This document shows positions 41,053-52,324 of a stretch of DNA of 64,000 nucleotides, piece by piece. Within the stretch, counting starts at the first letter, position 1. The number at the start of each line of letters is the position of its first letter. Location: contig JAODAQ010000063.1 in NCBI GenBank assembly GCA_025463515.1, positions 32,294 to 96,293 of the forward strand, written 5' to 3'. The notes beneath the pieces are model-generated. The model had not been told where the DNA came from and did not search any database. It worked only from the letters and a program-made list of their open reading frames with translations. The DNA is from Rhodoglobus sp. (GTDB taxonomy: Bacteria; Actinomycetota; Actinomycetes; Actinomycetales; Microbacteriaceae). A program made the translations under genes and the position numbers.

Positions 41053-41179
41053 TTATCCACATGTGGGTAACTGGGGTTGGTAACGACACCCTGTGGACAA
41101 CTAAGGTGAAACCCAGCCGTTTCGGGGGGCGAATCAGTAACTCCTCGTTGCCCAAACCGGTGGATAAACCTGTGGAACT
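41053..41179. promoter_or_regulatory. DnaA box cluster upstream of dnaA (part of oriC or autoregulatory)
   Basis: There are five boxes: TTATCCACA (41053, perfect) back to back with TGTGGGTAA (41062, one mismatch on the other strand), TGTGGACAA (41092, one), GGTGGATAA (41159, one) and TGTGGAACT (41171, two). They lie between rpmH and dnaA, ending about 20 bp before the dnaA start codon, so DnaA can repress its own gene from here. Confidence 0.8.
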
Positions 41180-41200
41180 GTAACAAGAGGATGTGCGTGA

Positions 41201-42613
41201 ATGTCGGATACACCGGACTCGACGAAGGGGATCTGGCAGTCAGTACTGTCGCGTCTCACGTCCGATGACCGCATCACCCCCCAGCTGCTCGGGTTCATCA
41301 ACCTGGTCGAGCCCAAGGGAGTGATGGCCGGCACCCTCTACCTCGAGGTGCCGAACGAGCTCACCCGCGGGATGCTCGAGCAGCGCATCCGGCTGCCTCT
41401 TCTCAACGCGATCGCCGATCTGGGCGACGACCACGAGGTGTCGAACTTCGCCATCGTCGTCAACCCCGAGATCCAGCACGACGTGCTCGACCAGAACTCC
41501 GACCCGGGCGAGCAGCAGCCGTACATCGAGCCGACGGTCGTTCCCGCGGCCGACAGCCAGGCCCGCCGCTCCGACTCACGGCTCAACCCCAAGTACAGCT
41601 TCGACAACTTCGTCATCGGCGGCTCCAACCGCTTCGCGCACGCTGCGGCGGTCGCGGTGGCCGAGGCCCCGGCCAAGGCGTACAACCCCCTCTTCATCTA
41701 CGGCGAGTCCGGCCTTGGCAAGACCCACCTCCTGCACGCGATCGGCCACTACGCCGAGAGCCTCTACCCGGGCATCCGGGTCCGCTATGTCAGCTCGGAA
41801 GAGTTCACGAACGACTTCATCAACTCGATCGCTAACAACCGGGCGAGTGTGTTCCAGTCGCGCTACCGCGAGATCGACATCCTGCTGATCGACGACATCC
41901 AGTTCCTCCAGGGCAAGGACTCGACGCAGGAGGCCTTCTTCCACACGTTCAACACGCTGCACGACCACAACAAGCAGGTGGTCATCACGAGCGACCTGCC
42001 GCCCAAGCACCTGACCGGCTTCGAAGACCGGATGCGCTCGCGCTTCGAGTGGGGCCTCATCACCGACGTGCAGGCGCCCGACCTCGAGACGCGCATCGCC
42101 ATCCTCCGCAAGAAGGCCCAGAGCGAGAAGCTCCAGATCGGCAACGACATCCTGGAGTACATGGCCACCAAGGTCTCGTCGAACATCCGCGAGCTCGAGG
42201 GAACCCTCATCCGGGTCACCGCCTTTGCCAGCCTCAACAAGACGACAGTCGACCTGGCCCTCGTGCAGACGGTCCTCAAAGACCTGATCACGCTCGATGA
42301 GGACAATGTCATCGCGCCGGTCGACATCATCAACCACACCGCCGAGTACTTCAAGCTCACGGTCGACGACCTCTACGGCTCCTCGCGCTCCCAGGCCGTA
42401 GCAACCGCCCGGCAAATCGCGATGTACCTGTGCCGGGAGATGACGAATCTCTCCCTGCCGAAGATCGGCCAGCTGTTCGGAAATCGCGACCACACCACCG
42501 TCATGTACGCGAACAAGAAGATCACCGAGCTCATGAAGGAGCGCCGGTCGATCTACAACCAGGTCACCGAGCTCACGAGCCGCATCAAGCAGAACCACCG
42601 GTACAAGAGTTAG
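41201..42613 (+). CDS. dnaA: Chromosomal replication initiator protein DnaA
   Basis: This is a 470-residue initiator. Domain I occupies about residues 1-90, a short linker follows, and the AAA+ domain has FIYGESGLGKTHLLHAIGHY (Walker A) and DILLIDDIQFLQGK (Walker B). Domain IV carries the DnaA signature GNRDHTTVMYANKKI. The linker is short compared with Streptomyces DnaA (about 620 residues). The ATG at 41201 follows AAGAGG. DnaA boxes flank the gene on both sides. Confidence 0.98.
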   Translation: MSDTPDSTKGIWQSVLSRLTSDDRITPQLLGFINLVEPKGVMAGTLYLEVPNELTRGMLEQRIRLPLLNAIADLGDDHEVSNFAIVVNPEIQHDVLDQNSDPGEQQPYIEPTVVPAADSQARRSDSRLNPKYSFDNFVIGGSNRFAHAAAVAVAEAPAKAYNPLFIYGESGLGKTHLLHAIGHYAESLYPGIRVRYVSSEEFTNDFINSIANNRASVFQSRYREIDILLIDDIQFLQGKDSTQEAFFHTFNTLHDHNKQVVITSDLPPKHLTGFEDRMRSRFEWGLITDVQAPDLETRIAILRKKAQSEKLQIGNDILEYMATKVSSNIRELEGTLIRVTAFASLNKTTVDLALVQTVLKDLITLDEDNVIAPVDIINHTAEYFKLTVDDLYGSSRSQAVATARQIAMYLCREMTNLSLPKIGQLFGNRDHTTVMYANKKITELMKERRSIYNQVTELTSRIKQNHRYKS

Positions 42614-42956
42614 TTGCCAGATCCACGGTTTTCACACAGTGTGAAAAACATGTGGATAACTACCCCGACACACCGGACAACCTGTTGACGGAGAAATGCT
42701 TTCTGTGGAAAGCGAATACCGTTCATCTCAGTAGGGCCCGGACTTACCCGAATTCTCGGCGCTCGCCCCACATCTCACACGGTTGTAGTTCCCAGCACTT
42801 GTCTCGGCCGGACGAAGTTACTCACAGTTCCCACAACGGTTAAGAATGTTGTCTCTTTAAAGAAGAGATTGGGAGCTGGACAACCCATGGTCCGCGTCTC
42901 ACCGGCCTGTGCCAGTATTAACGCCCAGACCACCGATCGTGTCAGGGGTGAATGAA
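42614..42956. other. oriC: Probable chromosomal origin region between dnaA and dnaN
   Basis: This is a 343-bp gene-free gap in the place where oriC lies in most Actinobacteria. It holds a perfect DnaA box TGTGGATAA (42651-42659) and two-mismatch boxes TGTGGAAAG (42704) and TTACTCACA (42818). A hairpin TTTTCACACAGTGTGAAAA (42629-42647) and an AT-rich stretch near 42840-42870 (CTCTTTAAAGAAGAG) may act as the unwinding element. Only one perfect box is present, so the region 41053-41179 may also belong to the origin. Confidence 0.65.
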
Positions 42957-44102
42957 GTGAAGTTCCAGGTCAATCGCGACGTCTTCAGCGAGGCCGTTTC
43001 GTTCGCCGTCAAGTTGCTGCCCCAGCGCACGACGCTCCCGATTCTGAGCGGTGTCCTCATCGAGGCGAGTGACGACGGCCTCGTGCTGTCATCCTTCGAC
43101 TACGAGGTCTCCGCCCGCACCGAGATCGCCGCGAAAGTGGAAGAGCCGGGTCGAGTGCTCGTCTCCGGCCGACTCCTTGCCGACATCGCCAGCCGCCTGC
43201 CCAACGCCCCGGTCACCTTCACGACTGACGAAGGCCGAATCACCGTCGCGTGCGGCGCCGGCCAGTTCACGCTCCTGAGCATGCCCGTCGAGGAGTACCC
43301 GACGCTTCCTCAGGTCTCTGATCAGGCCGGCCTGCTCCAGGCGGAGGACTTCGCCGCGGCAATCGCCCAGGTCGCGGTAGCCGCATCCCGCGACGATGTG
43401 ACCCCGGTCATCACCGGCGTGCAGCTCGAGGTCTCCGAGAACAGCCTCTCGCTCGTCGCGACCGACCGCTACCGTGTAGCGGTTCGCGAGATCGCGTGGG
43501 ATGCCGGCAACTCCGGTGTCGAGGCGGCGACCGCTCTCGTGCCGTCGCGCACGCTCATCGAGATCGGCAAGACCTTCGGCCACAGCGGCACGGTCTCCGT
43601 GGCGATCACCAGTTCCGACGACCGCGAGCTCATCGCATTCCAGGCTGACAAGAAGACCGTGACCTCGCTGCTCATCAAGGGCAACTTCCCGCCCGTGAAG
43701 AGGCTCTTCCCCGAGGTCGTCGACAACTACGCGGTGATCAACACGGCCGAGCTCATCGAGGCGGTCCGCCGCGTCTCGCTCGTACTCGAGCGCGAGGCGG
43801 CGCTGCGGTTCACCTTCACCATCGAGGGCGTGACCCTCGAGGCGATCGGCTCGGAGCAGGCCCAGGCATCCGAGTCCATCGACGCATTCCTCACCGGTAC
43901 TGACACTGTCGTCTCCCTCAAGCCCCAGTTCCTGCTGGACGGCCTGAGCTCGGTGCACTCAGAGTTCGTGCGCATCTCGTTCACCAAGACCGAGAACCCG
44001 AACAAGCCGGGCCCGGTGCTCATCACGAGCCAGTCGTCGAAAGACCAGCCCGGCGCAGACAACTACAAGTACCTGCTGCAGCCGAACCTTCTCCTGCGCT
44101 GA
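42957..44102 (+). CDS. dnaN: DNA polymerase III beta subunit (sliding clamp)
   Basis: This is a 381-residue clamp. It begins VKFQVNRDVFSEAVSFAVKLLPQRTTLPILSGVLIEA, as other actinobacterial DnaN proteins do, and has three repeated clamp domains. The C-terminal NYKYLLQPNLLLR is typical. The GTG at 42957 is chosen because AGGGG lies about 10 bases upstream and the N-terminus then matches the family; a GTG three codons earlier (42948) is possible. It ties replication polymerase and repair proteins to DNA. Confidence 0.96.
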   Translation: MKFQVNRDVFSEAVSFAVKLLPQRTTLPILSGVLIEASDDGLVLSSFDYEVSARTEIAAKVEEPGRVLVSGRLLADIASRLPNAPVTFTTDEGRITVACGAGQFTLLSMPVEEYPTLPQVSDQAGLLQAEDFAAAIAQVAVAASRDDVTPVITGVQLEVSENSLSLVATDRYRVAVREIAWDAGNSGVEAATALVPSRTLIEIGKTFGHSGTVSVAITSSDDRELIAFQADKKTVTSLLIKGNFPPVKRLFPEVVDNYAVINTAELIEAVRRVSLVLEREAALRFTFTIEGVTLEAIGSEQAQASESIDAFLTGTDTVVSLKPQFLLDGLSSVHSEFVRISFTKTENPNKPGPVLITSQSSKDQPGADNYKYLLQPNLLLR

Positions 44103-44122
44103 TCGAAGAAAGAAGCATCCCG

Positions 44123-45007
44123 ATGCACATTGGCATCATCGGCCTGGGCAAGATGGGCAACAACATGCGCGCCCGCCTCCAGAAGAACGGCGTCGAGGTC
44201 ACGGGGTTCGATCCGAACCCCGACGTGACGGATGTCCCGTCGCTCGAGGCACTCGCTGCTGCCCTGCCCACCCCCCGCATCGTGTGGATCATGGTCCCGT
44301 CGGGGAAGATCACCGACGATGTGATCCACAACGTCGCCGAAGTGCTCGAGCCCGGCGACCTGGTCATCGACGGCGGCAACTCGCGCTATACCGATGACTC
44401 GATCCACTCCGAGTTCCTCGCGACCAAGAAGATCAAGTTCATGGATGTCGGTGTGTCCGGCGGAATCTGGGGCCTCGAGAACGGCTACGGCCTCATGGCC
44501 GGCGGAGACGCCGACGACGTCGAGCGCGCCATGCCCATTTTCGACGGCCTTCGGCCGGAGGGCCCTCGCGACGAGGGCTTCGTCCATGCCGGCCCGGTCG
44601 GCGCGGGCCACTACGTGAAGATGGTCCACAACGGCATCGAGTACGCACTCATGCAGGCGTGGGCCGAGGGCTATGAGCTGCTCGACAGCCGCAAGGACCT
44701 CGTGCACGACGTGACCGGCTCGTTCAAGGCGTGGCAGCGCGGAACGGTCGTGCGGTCATGGTTGCTCGAACTCCTCGTGAAGGCTCTCGAGGAAGACCCG
44801 GAGTTCAAGGACATCGCCGGCTACGTCGAGGATTCGGGCGAGGGCCGCTGGACAGTGCACGACGCTCTCGACCGCGCCGTTCCCGTGCCCACGATCAGCG
44901 CGGCGATCTTCGCGCGGTTCGTGTCGCGCCAGAAGGACTCCCCGTCGATGAAGGCCGTCGCAGCCCTTCGCAACCAGTTTGGTGGCCACGCAGTCCGGAA
45001 GAGTTGA
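44123..45007 (+). CDS. gnd: 6-phosphogluconate dehydrogenase, short NAD-type
   Basis: This is a 294-residue enzyme of the pentose phosphate pathway giving ribulose 5-phosphate. It has MHIGIIGLGKMGNNMRARL (dinucleotide-binding), WIMVPSG, DGGNSRYTDD, VGVSGGIWGLENGYGLMAGG and the catalytic GPVGAGHYVKMVHNGIEYA. The short tetrameric form (about 300 residues) usually prefers NAD, unlike the 470-residue NADP enzyme. It lies between dnaN and recF, as in Streptomyces and mycobacteria, 20 bp after dnaN. Confidence 0.95.
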   Translation: MHIGIIGLGKMGNNMRARLQKNGVEVTGFDPNPDVTDVPSLEALAAALPTPRIVWIMVPSGKITDDVIHNVAEVLEPGDLVIDGGNSRYTDDSIHSEFLATKKIKFMDVGVSGGIWGLENGYGLMAGGDADDVERAMPIFDGLRPEGPRDEGFVHAGPVGAGHYVKMVHNGIEYALMQAWAEGYELLDSRKDLVHDVTGSFKAWQRGTVVRSWLLELLVKALEEDPEFKDIAGYVEDSGEGRWTVHDALDRAVPVPTISAAIFARFVSRQKDSPSMKAVAALRNQFGGHAVRKS

Positions 45008-45035
45008 TCGCGCTGTTGATGAAACGCAGCACGCC

Positions 45036-46190
45036 GTGATCGTCTCGCACCTCAACCTGACCGACTTCAGGAACTACGAGCACCTCGACGTCGACCTGTA
45101 CCCGGGCCCGAACCTGTTCGTCGGCAGCAACGGGCAGGGCAAGACCAATCTCGTCGAGGCGCTCGGGTATCTGAGCACCCTCGGCTCCCACCGGGTATCG
45201 GTCGACCACGCGATGATCCGCCAGGGTCAGGACTCGGCGATCGTGCGCGCACGGCTGGCCCACGACGACCGGGAGATCCTGGCCGAGGTGCAGATCAACC
45301 GCTCCGGTGCGAACCGTGCGCAGGTGAACCGTTCGGCGATCAAGACCCGCGAGCTGCCGCGCTACTTCTCGAGCGTGCTGTTCGCCCCGGAGGATCTCGC
45401 GCTGGTGCGCGGGGAGCCGTCGGGCCGCCGCCGGTTCCTCGACGAGCTGCTCATCCTGCGGACTCCTCGGATGAGCGCCGTCGTCGCGGACTACGAGCGC
45501 GTCCTGCGCCAGCGCAACACTCTGCTCAAGACGGCGCGCAATGCCAGGGGCGACCTGTCGACGCTGGAGATCTGGGATGACCGGCTCGTCGCCCTCGGCG
45601 CCGAGATCATCATCGCCCGCAGCTGGCTCGTCGACGAGCTCAACCCCGAGGTCGCCCGCGCGTACGGCGCGATCGCCGGCGCGGACCACGCCGCGCAGCT
45701 CACCAGCCAGCTCAGCATCTTCGCCTCGACGACCGACGACGACGTGCCGGATGCCGCGGCCACCCGCGCGGGCGCTCTCGAGCTGCCCGCCGTGACCGAG
45801 GGGTTCCGCGCAGCGCTCGCGCGCCTCCGGCGTGCAGAACTCGACCGCGGGGTGACTCTCGCGGGCCCGCACCGGGACGACCTCGTGCTCGAGCTCAACG
45901 AGCTCCCCGCCCGGGGCTATGCGAGCCACGGGGAGTCCTGGTCGTTCGCGCTCGCGCTCAAGCTCGCCTCGGCGGCGGTGCTGCGGCGCGAATCCTCCTC
46001 CGGCGACCCCGTGCTGATCCTGGACGACGTGTTCGCCGAGCTCGACGAGTCACGCCGCGGCAGGCTCGCCGCCGCGGTGGTCGACTTCGAGCAGGTGCTC
46101 ATCACGGCGGCGGTGTTCGGCGACGTGCCCGAGGAACTCGCATCCCATGTCGTGCGTATCAGCGCGGGGGCGGTGGTCGACGATGAGTGA
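45036..46190 (+). CDS. recF: DNA replication and repair protein RecF
   Basis: This is a 384-residue ABC-type ATPase that loads RecA at gaps. It begins VIVSHLNLTDFRNYEHLDVDLYPGPNLFVGSNGQGKTNLVEALGYL with the Walker A. Near the end, ASAAVLRRESSSGDPVLILDDVFAELDESRR contains Walker B and the D-loop. The GTG at 45036 matches the conserved N-terminus; the in-frame lead from 44979 overlaps the gnd 3' end. Its stop overlaps the dciA start. Confidence 0.94.
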   Translation: MIVSHLNLTDFRNYEHLDVDLYPGPNLFVGSNGQGKTNLVEALGYLSTLGSHRVSVDHAMIRQGQDSAIVRARLAHDDREILAEVQINRSGANRAQVNRSAIKTRELPRYFSSVLFAPEDLALVRGEPSGRRRFLDELLILRTPRMSAVVADYERVLRQRNTLLKTARNARGDLSTLEIWDDRLVALGAEIIIARSWLVDELNPEVARAYGAIAGADHAAQLTSQLSIFASTTDDDVPDAAATRAGALELPAVTEGFRAALARLRRAELDRGVTLAGPHRDDLVLELNELPARGYASHGESWSFALALKLASAAVLRRESSSGDPVLILDDVFAELDESRRGRLAAAVVDFEQVLITAAVFGDVPEELASHVVRISAGAVVDDE

Positions 46191-46683
46191 TGACGAGATC
46201 GAGCGCGACGAGCACGTGGCGGTGTACCTCCGATTCCGCCAGGTCTTCGGCGACGCGACGGGCCGCTCGGCGACCGCGCGCAAGCGCAAGACGAAGAAGG
46301 AGGGGGCGAGCGTCCCGTTCGCACCCGGGCGCGACCCGCACGGACTCGGGGATGTCATGGACAGCCTCGCCCTGAAGATGGGGTGGACGTCCTCGCTCGC
46401 GAAGTCTGAACTGCTCTCGTCGTGGGCGTCGATCGTCGGCGAGGAGACCGCCGAGCACTCCGAGCCGGTGGGTATCGAGGAGGGCGTGCTCGCCGTCCGG
46501 TGCGACTCCACGGCCTGGGCGACGCAACTGCGGCTCATGCGGGCGCAGGTCACGACGACCATCGCGCAGCGCTACCCCGACGCGGGCATCGAGTCGGTGC
46601 GCTTCGATGGGCCGAACGCCCCGTCCTGGAAACGCGGCCCCAGATCGATTCCAGGCCGCGGACCACGGGATACTTACGGCTAG
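46183..46683 (+). CDS. dciA: DUF721 / DciA-type helicase-loading protein
   Basis: This is a 166-residue protein. The C-terminal half (VGEETAEHSEPVGIEEGVLAVRCDSTAWATQLRLMRAQV) is the DUF721 domain of DciA, which helps load DnaB in bacteria without DnaC. The basic N-terminal stretch (RKRKTKKEG) is typical of the actinobacterial version. The ATG at 46183 overlaps the recF stop. The dnaA-dnaN-recF-dciA-gyrB order is conserved in Actinobacteria. Confidence 0.9.
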   Translation: MSDDEIERDEHVAVYLRFRQVFGDATGRSATARKRKTKKEGASVPFAPGRDPHGLGDVMDSLALKMGWTSSLAKSELLSSWASIVGEETAEHSEPVGIEEGVLAVRCDSTAWATQLRLMRAQVTTTIAQRYPDAGIESVRFDGPNAPSWKRGPRSIPGRGPRDTYG

Positions 46684-46843
46684 ACAGGCAAATCAGGTCA
46701 CCCGAACTGCGAAAAGTCCCCAGATCGCGGATTTCACGGCCTCAGGCCCGCACTTTTGGTAGGATAGACAGAGCCGTCGGGTGCCCCTCCTCTGTGGAGA
46801 TTCTCGCCCCGAATGGCCGTGATACCAAGTGGCAGGAGCCTAA

Positions 46844-48889
<2,046 letters not shown>

Positions 48890-48902
48890 GTAGAAGAGAA
48901 CA

Positions 48903-51479
48903 ATGGCTGACGAAGAAACAACAGAGCCCACTTTCGAGAAGGCGGTCGTCGACGACCGTCACGACAAGATCGACCAGGTCGACCTGCAGCTCGAGATGCA
49001 GCGCTCCTACCTCGACTACGCGATGAGCGTGATCGTCGGGCGGGCCCTTCCCGAGGTGCGTGACGGGCTCAAGCCCGTCCACCGCCGCGTGATCTACGCG
49101 ATGTACGACGGCGGCTACCGGCCGGAAAAGGGCTTCTCAAAGTGCACTCGCGTGATCGGCGACGTGATGGGTCAGTTCCACCCGCACGGCGACTCGTCGG
49201 TCTATGACGCGCTCGTTCGACTCGTGCAGCCATGGAGCCTGCGCTATCCGCTCGCACTCGGCCAGGGCAACTTCGGCTCGCCCGGCAATGACGGCGCCGC
49301 AGCCCACCGCTACACCGAGACCAAGATGGCCCCGCTTGCCATGGAGATGGTCAGGGACATCGAGGAAGACACCGTCGACTTCCAGGACAACTACGACGGC
49401 CGCACCCAGGAGCCGACGGTCCTGCCCAGCCGATTCCCGAACCTGCTCGTGAACGGTTCGGTCGGAATCGCGGTCGGCATGGCCACGAACATCCCGCCAC
49501 ACAACCTGCGGGAGGTGGGTGAGGGCGCCCTCTGGCACCTGGCGAACCCGGACGCATCGACTGAGGAGCTCATCGAGGCACTCGTGCAACGCATCAAGGG
49601 CCCGGATTTCCCCACCGGCGCGCAGATCCTCGGGATCAAGGGCATCCAGGACGCATACCGCACCGGCCGCGGCTCGATCACCATGCGCGCCGTCGTCAAC
49701 GTCGAGGAGTTGCAGGGCCGCACCTGTCTCGTCGTCACCGAGCTTCCGTACCAGGTCAACCCCGACAACCTCGCGCTCAAGATCGCGGACCTGGTCAAGG
49801 AGGGCAAGCTCTCCGGCATCGCTGACATCCGGGATGAGACATCCGGGCGCACCGGCCAGCGGCTCGTCGTCGTGCTCAAGCGTGACGCCGTGGCGAAGGT
49901 CGTGCTCAACAACCTGTACAAGCACACGCAGCTTCAGGAGAACTTCGGCGCGAACATGCTCGCGATCGTCGACGGCATCCCACGCACCCTCTCCATCGAC
50001 GGCTTCATCACCCACTGGGCTACCCACCAGATCGAGGTGATCGTCCGCCGCACGCAGTTCCGCCTGCGCAAGGCCGAGGAGCGCGCGCACATCCTGCGCG
50101 GGTATCTCAAGGCGCTCGATGCCCTGGACGAGGTGATCGCGCTCATTCGCCGATCCGCAACCGTGGATGACGCGCGCGAAGGCCTCATCGCCCTGCTCGA
50201 CATCGACGAGCTCCAGGCCAGGGCCATCCTGGACATGCAGCTTCGTCGCCTGGCCGCGCTGGAGCGCCAGAAGATCATCGACGAGCATGACGAGATCGAG
50301 CGCGAGATCGCGGAGTACCAGGTGATCCTCGCCAGCCCGCAGCGCCAGCGCGACATCGTGAGCGAGGAGCTCACCGAACTCATTGCGAAGTACGGCGATG
50401 ACCGCCGCACCGAGATCATGTTCGGCTTCGACGGAGATATGAGTGTCGAAGACCTCATTCCCGAAGAGGAAATGGTGATCACCGTCACCCGTGGCGGCTA
50501 CGTCAAGCGCACCCGCAGCGACAACTATCGCAGCCAGCACCGCGGCGGCAAGGGCGTCAAGGGCGCGCAGTTGCGAGCGGATGACGTCGTCGACCACTTC
50601 TTCGTCACGACGACGCACCACTGGCTCCTGTTCTTCACGAACACGGGGCGGGTGTACCGAGCCAAGGCCTACGAGGTCCAGGAGGCCGGTCGCGATGCCA
50701 AGGGACAGCACGTCGCCAATCTCCTCGCGATGCAGCCGGGTGAGGAGATCGCGCAGATCCTCGACATCCGCGACTACGGCGCCGCCAAATACCTCGTGCT
50801 CGCGACCCGGGGAGGACTGGTCAAGAAGACGGCGCTCACCGAGTACGACACAAACCGTACCGGCGGGATCATCGCGATCAACCTGCGCCAGGACGACGAG
50901 GTCGTCTCCGCCATGCTCGTGGAGGAGGACGAAGACGTGCTGCTCGTCTCCCGGAGGGGAATGTCGATCCGGTTCACGGCATCGGATTCCGCGATGCGTC
51001 CCATGGGAAGGTCGACCTCTGGAGTCATCGGAATGCATTTCCGTGAAGAGGACCAGCTGCTGAGTGCGAGCGTCGTCGGTGAGCGTGGCTACGTGTTCGT
51101 CGTGACCGAGGGCGGGTATGCGAAACGCACCTCCGTCGACCAGTACCGGGTGCAGGGCCGCGGTGGACTTGGCATCAAGGTGGCCAAGCTCGCGGAGTCG
51201 CGAGGCGATCTCGCGGGCGCGCTGATCGTCGACGACGACGACGAGGTTCTTGTGGTTCTTGCCAGTGGCAAGGTGGTACGCTCGTCTGTCGCCGAGGTTC
51301 CGGCCAAGGGCCGTGACACCATGGGCGTCGTGTTCGCCCGGTTTGCCGACGACGACAAGATCATCGCAATCGCCAGGAACAGTGAACGAAATCTAGAGAA
51401 TCCGGACCCCGACGAGTCGGTCGACAGCGACCAACCCGATGTCGAGCCCGCTGGGAAGGACGAGTCAGTAGATGAGTAG
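48903..51479 (+). CDS. gyrA: DNA gyrase subunit A
   Basis: This is an 858-residue subunit that breaks and rejoins DNA. The quinolone-determining region reads [14 protein letters not shown], with Ser98 and Asp102 at the positions equivalent to E. coli Ser83 and Asp87, so no classical resistance change is visible. The catalytic tyrosine is Tyr137 (AAHRYTE). The C-terminal beta-pinwheel starts after about residue 510 and has the GyrA-box [10 protein letters not shown]. The tail is acidic ([17 protein letters not shown]). It is coupled to the DUF3566 gene. Confidence 0.97.
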   Translation: MADEETTEPTFEKAVVDDRHDKIDQVDLQLEMQRSYLDYAMSVIVGRALPEVRDGLKPVHRRVIYAMYDGGYRPEKGFSKCTRVIGDVMGQFHPHGDSSVYDALVRLVQPWSLRYPLALGQGNFGSPGNDGAAAHRYTETKMAPLAMEMVRDIEEDTVDFQDNYDGRTQEPTVLPSRFPNLLVNGSVGIAVGMATNIPPHNLREVGEGALWHLANPDASTEELIEALVQRIKGPDFPTGAQILGIKGIQDAYRTGRGSITMRAVVNVEELQGRTCLVVTELPYQVNPDNLALKIADLVKEGKLSGIADIRDETSGRTGQRLVVVLKRDAVAKVVLNNLYKHTQLQENFGANMLAIVDGIPRTLSIDGFITHWATHQIEVIVRRTQFRLRKAEERAHILRGYLKALDALDEVIALIRRSATVDDAREGLIALLDIDELQARAILDMQLRRLAALERQKIIDEHDEIEREIAEYQVILASPQRQRDIVSEELTELIAKYGDDRRTEIMFGFDGDMSVEDLIPEEEMVITVTRGGYVKRTRSDNYRSQHRGGKGVKGAQLRADDVVDHFFVTTTHHWLLFFTNTGRVYRAKAYEVQEAGRDAKGQHVANLLAMQPGEEIAQILDIRDYGAAKYLVLATRGGLVKKTALTEYDTNRTGGIIAINLRQDDEVVSAMLVEEDEDVLLVSRRGMSIRFTASDSAMRPMGRSTSGVIGMHFREEDQLLSASVVGERGYVFVVTEGGYAKRTSVDQYRVQGRGGLGIKVAKLAESRGDLAGALIVDDDDEVLVVLASGKVVRSSVAEVPAKGRDTMGVVFARFADDDKIIAIARNSERNLENPDPDESVDSDQPDVEPAGKDESVDE

Positions 51480-51879
51480 TGTCGCGGAGAAGCTGCAGCG
51501 CAAGTCGCAGCGACAGGTCGCCGTCAAGCAGGTGCGCCTCAAGCTCGTGTATGTCGACTTCTGGTCAGCGGTCAAGCTCTCCTTCCTCGTCGCGGCATCG
51601 CTCGGCATCGTGTTCATCGTCGCCACGATCCTCGTCTGGATCGTGCTCAACTCCACGGGCATCTTCGGCGACCTCGACAAGATCTTCCGGGACATCCTGA
51701 GCGATAACAACTTCAGTGTGTCGAGCTCGTTCTCCCTCCCGCAGGTGGCGCTCTTCGCCTTCGTGGTCGCTATCCTCAATGTGATCGTTGGCACCGCGCT
51801 CGGTGCGATCGCGAGCATGCTCTACAACTTCAGCGTGCGCCTGACCGGCGGCCTGCTCGTGGGGTTCACCAACAACTGA
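51472..51879 (+). CDS. DUF3566 transmembrane protein
   Basis: This is a 135-residue protein. A basic cytoplasmic N-terminus ([24 protein letters not shown]) is followed by two helices (about residues 38-60 and 90-115) and the closing [20 protein letters not shown]3566 proteins sit directly after gyrA across Actinobacteria (Rv0007-like) and may link the membrane with replication or division. No enzymatic motif is present. The ATG overlaps the gyrA stop by 8 bp. Confidence 0.88.
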   Translation: MSSVAEKLQRKSQRQVAVKQVRLKLVYVDFWSAVKLSFLVAASLGIVFIVATILVWIVLNSTGIFGDLDKIFRDILSDNNFSVSSSFSLPQVALFAFVVAILNVIVGTALGAIASMLYNFSVRLTGGLLVGFTNN

Positions 51880-51927
51880 GCGATTACGATTCACCCGGCC
51901 GGTAAGGTAGGTTCTTATTCGGTCTAG

Positions 51928-52001
51928 GGGGCTATAGCTCAGGCGGTTAGAGCGCTTCGCTGATAACGAAGAGGTCCCAGGTTCAAGTCCTGGTAGCCCC
52001 A
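51928..52001 (+). tRNA. tRNA-Ile (anticodon GAT)
   Basis: This is a 74-nt cloverleaf. The acceptor GGGGCTA pairs with TAGCCCC, the anticodon stem CTTCG/CGAAG encloses loop CTGATAA with GAT at 51962-51964, and the T-arm is CCAGG-TTCAAGT-CCTGG. The discriminator base is A and CCA is not encoded (ACT follows), so the CCA-adding enzyme at 27057 is needed. tRNA-Ile and tRNA-Ala follow gyrA in other Actinobacteria too. Confidence 0.97.
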
Positions 52002-52046
52002 CTGGAATCTCCACAAGGGATTCCTTAACTGTGATCTTGACCGCGC

Positions 52047-52119
52047 GGGGCCTTAGCTCAATTGGTAGAGCGCCTGCTTTGCAAGCAGGAGGTCAGGGGT
52101 TCGATTCCCCTAGGCTCCA
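52047..52119 (+). tRNA. tRNA-Ala (anticodon TGC)
   Basis: This is a 73-nt cloverleaf. The acceptor GGGGCCT pairs with AGGCTCC with one G-T pair, the anticodon stem CCTGC/GCAGG has loop TTTGCAA and TGC at 52080-52082, and the T-arm is AGGGG-TTCGATT-CCCCT. CCA is not encoded. The last 17 nt of the T-arm and acceptor recur at 52303-52319, and the 3' end is part of a long inverted repeat. Confidence 0.97.
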
Positions 52120-52195
52120 CGAACGACGATGGCGCCGCCTCCGAGCGGCGCTTCTTCGTTTAACTGGGCGGCGCCATCGTCGTTCGTGGAGGCTA
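52111..52195. repeat. 29-bp inverted repeat starting in the tRNA-Ala 3' end
   Basis: Bases 52111-52139 and 52167-52195 are inverted copies with a single mismatch, separated by 27 nt. The left arm begins inside tRNA-Ala at TAGGCTCCA, so the right arm contains an antisense copy of the tRNA 3' end. The spacer and left arm together hold the tRNA terminator. Confidence 0.9.
52132..52161 (+). terminator. Terminator of the tRNA-Ile/tRNA-Ala unit
   Basis: GCGCCGC (52132-52138), loop CTCCGA, GCGGCGC (52145-52151) is followed by TTCTTCGTTT. The stem begins 12 bp past tRNA-Ala. It overlaps, and is mutually exclusive with, the longer inverted repeat at 52111-52195. Confidence 0.7.
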
Positions 52196-52302
52196 GTCGG
52201 TTGAGAACCCCCGGGGCCCCCACCGCGCCGGTTCCGACGCGTCGCCCATGAGCGACCCGCACTCTCGCGTGACCGCGACGTGGCGGCCGTGCCGGTGGGG
52301 CG

Positions 52303-52319
52303 TCGATTCCCCTAGGCTC
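52303..52319 (+). repeat. 17-nt copy of the tRNA-Ala 3' end
   Basis: TCGATTCCCCTAGGCTC is identical to 52101-52117 of tRNA-Ala, 202 bp away in the same orientation and directly upstream of the NUDIX gene. GGGG before it preserves the T-stem pairing. It looks like an att-type duplication or a remnant of a tRNA copy. Confidence 0.75.
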
Positions 52320-52324
52320 GACCG

